From DASTGO01 sp035719045 (GTDB lineage Bacteria > Actinomycetota > Actinomycetes > Actinomycetales > Kineosporiaceae), in NCBI GenBank assembly GCA_035719045.1, contig DASTGO010000143.1, positions 1 through 5,809 on the forward strand: a stretch of DNA of 5,809 nucleotides, written 5' to 3'. Position 1 is the stretch's first letter, and each line of letters starts with the position of its first letter. The notes below the pieces were generated by a model. It worked only from the letters and a program-made list of their open reading frames with translations. It was not told where the DNA came from and did no database searches. Of the stretch, positions 1-4,741 are shown piece by piece. The position numbers were made by a program, and so were the translations under genes.

Positions 1-1
1 G

Positions 2-463
2 GCGGGCCTGCCGCTGGAGTCCGGCGACGGCACGCAGCCGCCGGCCGGGGACGCCGACCTGCCGGGGGGACGGCTGCCGGTCCTGGCGGCCGACGATGCC
101 GCCGCCCTGGCCCGCACCGGGGTCCTGCTCGACGCCCGGGCCGGTGAACGCTACCGGGGCGAGACCGAGCCGATCGACTCCCGGGCCGGGCATGTCCCGG
201 GGGCGATCAGCGCACCGGCCGCGATGAACCTGTTGCCGGACGGCCGGTTCCGCCCGGCGGGCGAGTTGCGGGAGCGGTTCGCCGCCCTCGGCGCGGACGG
301 GTCCCGGCCGGTCGGGGTGTACTGCGGGTCAGGGGTGACCGCCGCGCACGAGATCGCCGCACTGGCCCTGGCCGGTGTCGGCGCCGCGCTCTACGCCGGG
401 TCGTGGTCGCAGTGGTCCGCCGACCCGGCCCGGCCCGCCGCCACCGGACCCCAGCCCGGCTGA
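2..463 (+). CDS. Sulfurtransferase, two-domain rhodanese / 3-mercaptopyruvate type (3' part; 5' end outside window)
   Basis: The visible 153 residues are the C-terminal half of a tandem-rhodanese sulfurtransferase. Such enzymes move a sulfane sulfur from thiosulfate or 3-mercaptopyruvate to a thiophilic acceptor through a cysteine persulfide, usually in the cytoplasm. The first residues (AGLPLESG) fit the end of the inactive N-terminal domain, followed by a linker. The catalytic domain starts near residue 41 with VLLDARAGERYRGE, continues with AGHVPGAISAP (62-72), and carries the active loop YCGSGVTA with the nucleophilic Cys at residue 108 of the visible part. It ends with the family-typical GSWSQWSADPARPAATG. 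The CGSGVT loop resembles mercaptopyruvate sulfurtransferase (SseA) more than the CRKGVT loop of classical rhodanese, but substrate cannot be settled from the loop alone. The frame is open to the left edge, so the start is missing. It converges on deoA with 6 bases between stops and no visible terminator. No functional link to the nucleoside genes is evident. Confidence 0.92.
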   Translation, partial: AGLPLESGDGTQPPAGDADLPGGRLPVLAADDAAALARTGVLLDARAGERYRGETEPIDSRAGHVPGAISAPAAMNLLPDGRFRPAGELRERFAALGADGSRPVGVYCGSGVTAAHEIAALALAGVGAALYAGSWSQWSADPARPAATGPQPG

Positions 464-469
464 GGACCG

Positions 470-1798
470 TCAGGCGATCCGCTCCAGGACGATCGGACCA
501 CCGGCCGGGCGGCTGCCGTCCGGGGCGATGTCGTAGGCGCCCTCGAGGTCGGCCAGGGCGGCCTCGAACCGCTCCGGGGTGTCGGTGTGCAGGGTCAGCA
601 GCGGGTCCCCGCCACGGACGGTGGCACCGGGCTTGGCGTGCAGCACCACCCCGGCACCGGCCTGCACGGGGTCCTCCTTGCGGGCCCGGCCGGCACCGAG
701 CCGCCAGGCGGCCGTACCGACCGCGAGCGCGTCCAGCCGGACCAGCACCCCGTCCGCGGGGGCCAGCACGGTGTGCGTCTCCCGGGCCTTCGGCAGCGGC
801 GCGTCCGAGTCCCCGCCCTGGGCGGCGATCATCCGGCGCCAGGCGTCCATCGCGCGGCCCCCGGCCAGCACGTCGGCGGGGTCCACGTCGCCGCGGCCGG
901 CTCCGGCGAGCATCTCCCGGGCCAGCGCCAGGGTCAGGTCCACCACGTCCTGGGGGCCGCCGCCGGCCAGCACCTCCAGCGACTCGGCCACCTCCAGCGC
1001 GTTGCCCGCGGTCAGCCCGAGCGGGGTGGACATGTCGGTGAGCAGGGCGACGGTGTGCACGCGCGCGTCCGTACCGAGGTCGACCATGGTCCGGGCCAGC
1101 TCGCGGGCGTCGTCGACGTTCTTCATGAACGCCCCGCTGCCGACCTTGACGTCGAGCACGAGCACCCCGGTGCCCTCGGCGATCTTCTTGCTCATGATCG
1201 AGCTGGCGATCAGCGGGATCGCCTCGACGGTCCCGGTGACGTCGCGCAGCGCGTACAGCTTGCGGTCGGCCGGCGCCAGGCCTGACCCGGCCGCGCACAC
1301 GACGGCACCGACGTCGCGCAACTGGGCCAGCATCTCGTCGTTGCTCAGGTCCGCACGCCAGCCCGGGATGGACTCCAGCTTGTCCAGGGTCCCCCCGGTG
1401 TGCCCCAGGCCGCGGCCGGACAACTGCGGGACGGCCACCCCGCAGGCGGCCACCAGCGGGGCCAGCGGCAGGGTGATCTTGTCCCCGACACCGCCCGTGG
1501 AGTGCTTGTCGGCCGTCGGCCGGCCGAGCCCGGAGAAGTCCAGCCGCTCCCCCGACGCGATCATCGCCGACGTCCACCGGGCGATCTCCCGGCGGGTCAT
1601 CCCGTTCAGCAGGACCGCCATCGCCAGCGCGGACATCTGCTCGTCCGCGACCGCCCCCCGGGTATATGCGTCGATCACCCAGTCGATCTGGGCGTCGGAC
1701 AGCTCCCCGCGGCCACGCTTGCGCACGATCACGTCGACGGCGGCGAAGGGTTCGGGCCTGGCGGAAGAGGTCCGGGGATCGGCAACGGCATCGGTCAC
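470..1798 (-). CDS. deoA: Thymidine phosphorylase
   Basis: This 442-residue protein matches the usual length of about 440. It performs reversible phosphorolysis of thymidine or deoxyuridine to base plus 2-deoxyribose-1-phosphate in cytoplasmic pyrimidine salvage. The phosphate-binding loop KHSTGGVGDK is at 98-107 and the family signature SGRGLGHTGGTLDKLE at 127-142. The nucleoside-binding stretch ALRDVTGT..IASSIMSKK supplies Arg185, Ser200 and Lys204, a uniform 14-residue offset from E. coli DeoA Arg171, Ser186 and Lys190. The C-terminal alpha/beta domain is intact to the end. The start is GTG at 1798, chosen because it overlaps the stop of the upstream DUF3995 gene as GTGA. Only a weak AGG lies about 8 bases upstream, so translation probably depends on coupling to that gene. 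It shares strand and pathway with cdd (3036-3443), but the TetR gene and DUF3995 gene lie between them. Pyrimidine-nucleoside phosphorylase (Pdp) is the nearest alternative, since the families overlap in specificity. Confidence 0.96.
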   Translation of the reverse strand: MTDAVADPRTSSARPEPFAAVDVIVRKRGRGELSDAQIDWVIDAYTRGAVADEQMSALAMAVLLNGMTRREIARWTSAMIASGERLDFSGLGRPTADKHSTGGVGDKITLPLAPLVAACGVAVPQLSGRGLGHTGGTLDKLESIPGWRADLSNDEMLAQLRDVGAVVCAAGSGLAPADRKLYALRDVTGTVEAIPLIASSIMSKKIAEGTGVLVLDVKVGSGAFMKNVDDARELARTMVDLGTDARVHTVALLTDMSTPLGLTAGNALEVAESLEVLAGGGPQDVVDLTLALAREMLAGAGRGDVDPADVLAGGRAMDAWRRMIAAQGGDSDAPLPKARETHTVLAPADGVLVRLDALAVGTAAWRLGAGRARKEDPVQAGAGVVLHAKPGATVRGGDPLLTLHTDTPERFEAALADLEGAYDIAPDGSRPAGGPIVLERIA

Positions 1799-2253
1799 GG
1801 CGCGAGCCTACGACCCCGGCGGGCCACCACGGAGGCACCTGTCCCCAGTGCCAGGCACAGTGGCGAGTACAGCATCAGGTCGAAGCGGACGAAGTCTGCG
1901 GGGGCTGCCGGCGAACCGGCCAGGTCCAGCACCACACCGCCGGCCCCGCGCAGCAGCAGCACCCCGGCCACGACGTAACGCCCGGCCACCAGGACCCACC
2001 GCGGCCCGATCCGCAGCGCCGGCAACCCTCCCGAGGCGACCAGGTATCCGGCCGCGACGAGCAGCCCCGCCACCATCAGCGCCAGGCCCGGGGAGGGCGA
2101 CTGCTCGACCGGCACGCCGACCACGACCCGGGCGAAGGACTCCCGGTCCGCCAGCGGCCACGGCGTCACCGACCAGACCGCGTGCAGCACGCCGATCGCC
2201 GCCAACCCGGACGCCACCACCAGCGCCGTGCCGCGCAACGCCCTCTGTCCCAA
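1795..2253 (-). CDS. DUF3995-family small membrane protein
   Basis: This is a 152-residue integral membrane protein that I assign to DUF3995, a family of unknown function common in actinobacteria. Supporting features are the N-terminal helix with GLAAIGVLHAVW (16-27) followed by PWP, and the C-terminal RFDLMLYSPLCLALG (123-137). About four membrane helices are visible, roughly at 8-28, 54-74, 86-106 and 125-145, with a basic cytoplasmic-type tail (ARRGRR). No catalytic motif is seen. The chosen start is TTG at 2253 because a strong GGAGGAG lies exactly 7 bases upstream. An in-frame GTG at 2298 has no ribosome-binding site and would add residues inside the operator region. The stop TGA shares bases with the deoA GTG (GTGA), so the two genes are very likely co-transcribed and translationally coupled. 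The gene faces the TetR gene, whose presumed operators cover its promoter and ribosome-binding site. Role is unknown; a membrane function induced by a TetR ligand is a guess only. Confidence 0.85.
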   Translation of the reverse strand: MGQRALRGTALVVASGLAAIGVLHAVWSVTPWPLADRESFARVVVGVPVEQSPSPGLALMVAGLLVAAGYLVASGGLPALRIGPRWVLVAGRYVVAGVLLLRGAGGVVLDLAGSPAAPADFVRFDLMLYSPLCLALGTGASVVARRGRRLAP

Positions 2254-2260
2254 GGTTTCA

Positions 2261-2267
2261 CTCCTCC
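2261..2267 (-). promoter_or_regulatory. Ribosome-binding site of the DUF3995 gene
   Basis: On the minus strand this reads GGAGGAG, with 7 bases to the TTG codon at 2253-2251. It decides the unusual TTG start. The same bases are one arm of a perfect inverted repeat, so the site can be masked both by DNA-bound protein and by an mRNA hairpin. Confidence 0.8.
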
Positions 2268-2283
2268 ATACATACCTGTATGG
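2266..2283. promoter_or_regulatory. Putative TetR operator, copy 1
   Basis: CCATACA-TACC-TGTATGG is an 18-base dyad with perfect 7-base half-sites. It is the best copy of a motif that occurs three times between the divergent TetR and DUF3995 genes. TetR-family regulators commonly bind such dyads next to their own gene, so the local TetR protein is the likely ligand of the site. The site covers part of the DUF3995 ribosome-binding site. Confidence 0.75.
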
Positions 2284-2289
2284 AGGAGG

Positions 2290-2295
2290 ACCGTA
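2290..2295 (-). promoter_or_regulatory. Possible -10 element for the DUF3995-deoA unit
   Basis: The minus strand reads TACGGT, which fits the actinobacterial TANNNT pattern. It predicts a start of transcription near 2283, inside operator copy 1. No convincing -35 hexamer lies 16 to 19 bases upstream. Operator copy 2 overlaps the element, which would suit repression. This is weak evidence, resting on one short match and its position. Confidence 0.3.
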
Positions 2296-2308
2296 CACCG
2301 GTGTATGG
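2291..2308. promoter_or_regulatory. Putative TetR operator, copy 2
   Basis: CCGTACA-CCGG-TGTATGG has the same 7-4-7 layout as copy 1, with one unpaired position per half. Its centre is a perfect 12-base palindrome, TACACCGGTGTA (2294-2305). The centre-to-centre distance from copy 1 is 25 bases. It overlaps the possible -10 element of the leftward promoter. Confidence 0.72.
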
Positions 2309-2327
2309 AACCGGTGTCCGGTGAGGC

Positions 2328-2345
2328 CCGGACAGTGGTGTACGG
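2328..2345. promoter_or_regulatory. Putative TetR operator, copy 3 (degenerate)
   Basis: CCGGACA-GTGG-TGTACGG keeps the 7-4-7 layout. The right half is the exact complement of the CCGTACA half of copy 2, and the left half has one change from it. Its centre lies 37 bases from copy 2 and 62 from copy 1. A lone related half, TGTCCGG (2315-2321), is the exact inverse of the left half. This is probably a weaker site, closer to the TetR gene. Confidence 0.55.
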
Positions 2346-2370
2346 AACACCCGCTCCCGACGCCCTCGAC

Positions 2371-2399
2371 CCCGCGAAGACCGGCCCCGCGAACACCGG
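2371..2399. repeat. Short direct repeat in the TetR leader region
   Basis: CCCGCGAAGACCGG (2371-2384) is repeated as CCCGCGAACACCGG (2386-2399), 13 of 14 bases identical with a 15-base period. A run of three ACGG units follows at 2411-2422. The function is unknown. These repeats fill most of the remainder of the 183-base intergenic stretch, in which I see no small gene. Confidence 0.6.
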
Positions 2400-2423
2400 A
2401 CCGGCGGCAGACGGACGGACGGA

Positions 2424-2429
2424 TAGGGT
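2424..2429 (+). promoter_or_regulatory. Possible -10 element of the TetR gene (leaderless transcript)
   Basis: TAGGGT fits TANNNT and ends 7 bases before the ATG at 2437, so transcription would begin at or next to the start codon. That agrees with the absence of a Shine-Dalgarno sequence there. No clear -35 element is visible upstream. Confidence 0.35.
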
Positions 2430-2436
2430 CGCGGAC

Positions 2437-3015
2437 ATGCCACGCCAGGCCCTCACCCCGGACGACTGGGCGATGGCCGCCCTGGACGCGCTGGCCCGGG
2501 GCGGGGTCGCGGCGGTCTCGATCGAGGCCCTCGCGCGGGAACTCGGAGCCACCAGAGGCAGCTTCTACTGGCATTTCCCGAACCGCGACGCCGTACTGAC
2601 CGCGGCCCTGCACCTGTGGGAACGCCGCGCCACCGACGAGATCATCGCGGCGGCCGAACGCGAACCGGACCCCCGGCGCCGGCTGCGCCGACTGCTCCAC
2701 GACGCGGTCACCGTCGATCCCGTGCCGGGTCTGGAGCCGTCGATCGCCGCCCACGCCGGGCACCCCGCCGTGGCTCCCGTGCTGCGGCGGGTCACCACGC
2801 GCCGGATCGACTTCCTGGCCCGCTGCTACGCCGGGCTCGGGGCCACCCCGGCACTGGCCCGGCGGCAGGCCGTCCTCGCCTACGCGGCCTATCTCGGCTG
2901 GATGGACCTGCGGCACACCGCCGAGGCCGACGTCCCGGAAACCGCTGAAGGAGGCCGGGTCGCGGCACGCGCGCTCGCCCACTTCGTCGACACCCTGGCC
3001 GGTCCGGCCGACTGA
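2437..3015 (+). CDS. TetR/AcrR-family transcriptional regulator
   Basis: This 192-residue protein has the standard TetR build: an N-terminal three-helix DNA-binding domain and a helical ligand-binding and dimerisation domain. The helix-turn-helix covers about residues 27-47, with VSIEALARELGATRGSFYWHF, the hallmark G-S-F-Y-x-H-F, then NRDAVLTAAL in helix 4. The C-terminal half is alanine/arginine-rich helix without a recognisable ligand signature. ATG 2437 was chosen because homologous regulators start a few residues before the first helix (here MPRQALTPDD). An in-frame ATG at 2305 would add 44 low-complexity residues (PAKTGPANTG) with poorer third-position GC, and it lies inside operator copy 2, so it is unlikely. 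It is transcribed divergently from DUF3995-deoA, with three dyads in between, and is probably an autoregulated repressor of that unit. The ligand is unknown. Its stop is 20 bases from the convergent cdd stop. Confidence 0.93.
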   Translation: MPRQALTPDDWAMAALDALARGGVAAVSIEALARELGATRGSFYWHFPNRDAVLTAALHLWERRATDEIIAAAEREPDPRRRLRRLLHDAVTVDPVPGLEPSIAAHAGHPAVAPVLRRVTTRRIDFLARCYAGLGATPALARRQAVLAYAAYLGWMDLRHTAEADVPETAEGGRVAARALAHFVDTLAGPAD

Positions 3016-3035
3016 CCCCGGACCGCGCTCCGCCG

Positions 3036-3443
3036 TCACCCGTCCCGGCGGTCGAGGTCCTCGGGACCGAACGCGTCCGGCAGCACCTCGCTCATCGGCA
3101 CGATGCCGCGGGCGGTGTCCAGCAGCAGGCCGGGCCCGCCGTGCTCCCACAGCAGTTGCCGGCAGCGGCCGCAGGGCATCAGCGACTCGCCGTCCGGGCC
3201 GACGCAGCTCACCGCGACCAGCCGCCCGCCGCCCCCGGCGACCAGGGTGGACACCATGCCGCACTCCGCGCACAGGCCCAGGCCGTACGAGGCGTTCTCG
3301 ACGTTGCAGCCGACCACCACGCGGCCGTCGTCGACCAGCCCGGCCACCCCGACCGGGAACCGGCTGTACGGCGCGTACGCCCGCAGCCGGATCTCCCGTG
3401 CCGCCTCGCGCAGGGCCGGCCAGTCCACGCCTTCCCGGTTCAC
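3036..3443 (-). CDS. cdd: Cytidine deaminase
   Basis: This 135-residue enzyme is of the short homotetrameric type. It deaminates cytidine and deoxycytidine to uridine and deoxyuridine in pyrimidine salvage, in the cytoplasm. Substrate-contact motif CNVENAS is at 46-52. The zinc site comprises Cys58 in C-A-E, the proton shuttle Glu60, and PCGRC with Cys91 and Cys94. The CAEC variant replaces the usual CAER and is familiar from mycobacterial Cdd, which supports an actinomycete source. The protein ends with the typical LLPDAFGPEDL. The segment PVGVAGL (30-36) departs slightly from the usual PVGAAL, without touching catalytic residues. Start GTG 3443 has AGAGGA about 10 bases upstream; GTG 3428 (starting at Val6) is possible but has its only purine-rich stretch too close. 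It lies 29 bases after the stop of the second permease on the same strand, so it is the last visible gene of the transporter operon. Confidence 0.96.
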   Translation of the reverse strand: MNREGVDWPALREAAREIRLRAYAPYSRFPVGVAGLVDDGRVVVGCNVENASYGLGLCAECGMVSTLVAGGGGRLVAVSCVGPDGESLMPCGRCRQLLWEHGGPGLLLDTARGIVPMSEVLPDAFGPEDLDRRDG

Positions 3444-3472
3444 GCCTCGTGCGTCCTCTCGGGTCCGGCGGC

Positions 3473-4741
3473 TCAGCGGCTCTCGCCCTTGCGGTACACC
3501 TTGCCGTCGGCCTTGGGCATCCGCAGCCGCTGACTGGCCAGGGCGAGCACCAGCAGGGTGGTCACGTACGGCGTCGCGAAGGGCACCTGCGACGGCAGGG
3601 TGTCCGTGGTCAGGTACAGCGCCAGCGAGGCGACCGCGAACACGAGCGCGACCGCCGCGCTGATCCAGTGCCGCCGGTACCCCTGCCACACCGCCAGCGC
3701 GGCCAGACCGACCGCGAGCAGGAGCAGCAGCGCGTGGACGGCGTCGGCGTTGCGCAACTGCAGGCCGTCGGTGTAGCCGAACAGCGCCGACCCGGACAGC
3801 AGCCCGCCCGGCCGCCAGTTGCCGAAGATCATCGCGGCGAGACCGATGAAGCCCCGGCCACCGGTCTGTCCCTCGCGGTAGATGCTCGCCGACACCACGG
3901 CCAGGAACGCCCCGCCGAGCCCGGCCAGCCCGCCGGAGACGGCGACCGCGATGTACTTGTAGAGGTAGACGTTGACGCCCAGGCTCTCCGCGGCGTGCGG
4001 CTCCTCGCCGCAGGAGCGCAACCGCAGGCCGAACGACGTCTTCCAGAGCACCCAGCCGCTGGCCAGGACCAGCACCAGGGCGAGCACCGTCACCAGCGAG
4101 ATGTCGGTGGTCAGACCGCGCACCACCCCCGCCAGGTCGCTGACCAGGAACCAGTGCCTGCCCTCGATCCCCTTCAGGGCATCGCCCACCCCGGGGACGG
4201 AGACCGTCCCGGGGGAGCTGATCGGCGGGGACTGGGTCTTGCCGCCGCCGGGGGTTCCGGTGAAGACCACCGAGGCCAGGAACTGGGTGGCGCCCGTGGC
4301 CAGCAGGTTGATCGCCACCCCGGAGACGATGTGGTCGACGCCGAAGGTGACGGTGGCGACCGCATGCACCAGGCCGCCGATCGCCCCGAGCACGATCCCC
4401 GCCAGCACCCCGAGCCACGGCCCGTGCTGCCAGCCGATCCAGCCGGCCCCGAAGGAGCCGAGGATCATCATGCCCTCCAGGCCGATGTTCACCACCCCGG
4501 AGCGCTCCGACCACAGGCCGCCCAGACCGGCCATCCCGATCGGGACCGCCAGCCCGAGGGCGGCCCCGACCGTGCCCGACGAGGTCAGGTCGTTGGCCCC
4601 GGAGAGTGCCCGGACCAGGGAGGCGGCCACCAGGATCCCCGCGGCGACCCAGAGCATCCCGATCCCGCCGAGTCCGCGCCGGGGGGCGGCGGCCCGGGGG
4701 GCGGTGGTCGGCGCCGGGGCGGCGGTCGACGTGGCGCTCAT
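3473..4741 (-). CDS. Nucleoside ABC transporter permease, NupQ-like
   Basis: This 422-residue membrane protein is of the BPD_transp_2 (LivH/RbsC-like) permease family. It is probably one half of the membrane channel of a BMP-type nucleoside importer. A 25-residue Ala/Pro/Thr-rich N-terminus precedes the first helix (about 27-46). Next come VPIGMAGLGGLWSERSGVVN and IGLEGMM (67-92), the latter characteristic of the second permease of NupPQ pairs. A long external loop spans 160-210. The ATPase-contact region RSCGEEPHAAESLGV (242-256) leads into the helix SGGLAGLGGAFLA (269-281). Several C-terminal helices follow, then a basic tail (RLRMPKADGKVYRKG). ATG 4741 has GGAAGGGG 7 bases upstream and overlaps the stop of the preceding permease as ATGA, so the two are coupled and made in equal amounts. 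Adjacent cdd supports nucleosides as cargo. Other sugars or purine nucleosides cannot be excluded by sequence alone. Confidence 0.9.
   Translation of the reverse strand: MSATSTAAPAPTTAPRAAAPRRGLGGIGMLWVAAGILVAASLVRALSGANDLTSSGTVGAALGLAVPIGMAGLGGLWSERSGVVNIGLEGMMILGSFGAGWIGWQHGPWLGVLAGIVLGAIGGLVHAVATVTFGVDHIVSGVAINLLATGATQFLASVVFTGTPGGGKTQSPPISSPGTVSVPGVGDALKGIEGRHWFLVSDLAGVVRGLTTDISLVTVLALVLVLASGWVLWKTSFGLRLRSCGEEPHAAESLGVNVYLYKYIAVAVSGGLAGLGGAFLAVVSASIYREGQTGGRGFIGLAAMIFGNWRPGGLLSGSALFGYTDGLQLRNADAVHALLLLLAVGLAALAVWQGYRRHWISAAVALVFAVASLALYLTTDTLPSQVPFATPYVTTLLVLALASQRLRMPKADGKVYRKGESR

Larger units (their letters stand above)
2261..2288. repeat. Perfect 12-bp inverted repeat with 4-base spacer
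   Basis: The left arm CTCCTCCATACA (2261-2272), the spacer TACC (2273-2276) and the right arm TGTATGGAGGAG (2277-2288) form a perfect dyad with 12 of 12 pairs. It encloses operator copy 1 and extends it outward by 5 bases per side. In a leftward transcript that starts to the right of 2288, the outer arm would pair with the GGAGGAG ribosome-binding site of the DUF3995 gene. The symmetry is too long to be chance in this setting. Confidence 0.95.

Noticed and set aside
207..1838. Long minus-strand open frame overlapping deoA in another frame
   Set aside because: The translation is Arg/Gly/Pro-rich and resembles no protein family, while the alternative frame gives an intact thymidine phosphorylase.
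579..2324. Very long open frame on the plus strand across deoA and the DUF3995 gene
   Set aside because: It is antisense to two well-supported genes. Its translation is Ser/Arg/Pro-rich low complexity with no family resemblance, as expected from strong third-position GC bias.
2305..2436. N-terminal extension of the TetR protein from ATG 2305
   Set aside because: The nearest Shine-Dalgarno-like GGAGGAGGA is about 14 bases away. The codons show weaker third-position GC than the gene body, the added residues are low complexity, and the ATG lies inside operator copy 2.
3016..3035. Possible bidirectional terminator between the TetR and cdd stops
   Set aside because: Only a 4-base CGGA/TCCG pairing is visible and there is no T-run, which is too little to call a terminator.
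3365..3371. TGTACGG half-site inside cdd, as a further TetR operator
   Set aside because: No partner half lies 4 bases away, and the sequence is explained by coding for the conserved AYAPYS region.
4235..4258. Walker A-like string GTPGGGKT in the second permease
   Set aside because: It lies in an external loop between membrane helices. There is no Walker B or nucleotide-binding fold, so the match to GxxxxGKT is coincidental.
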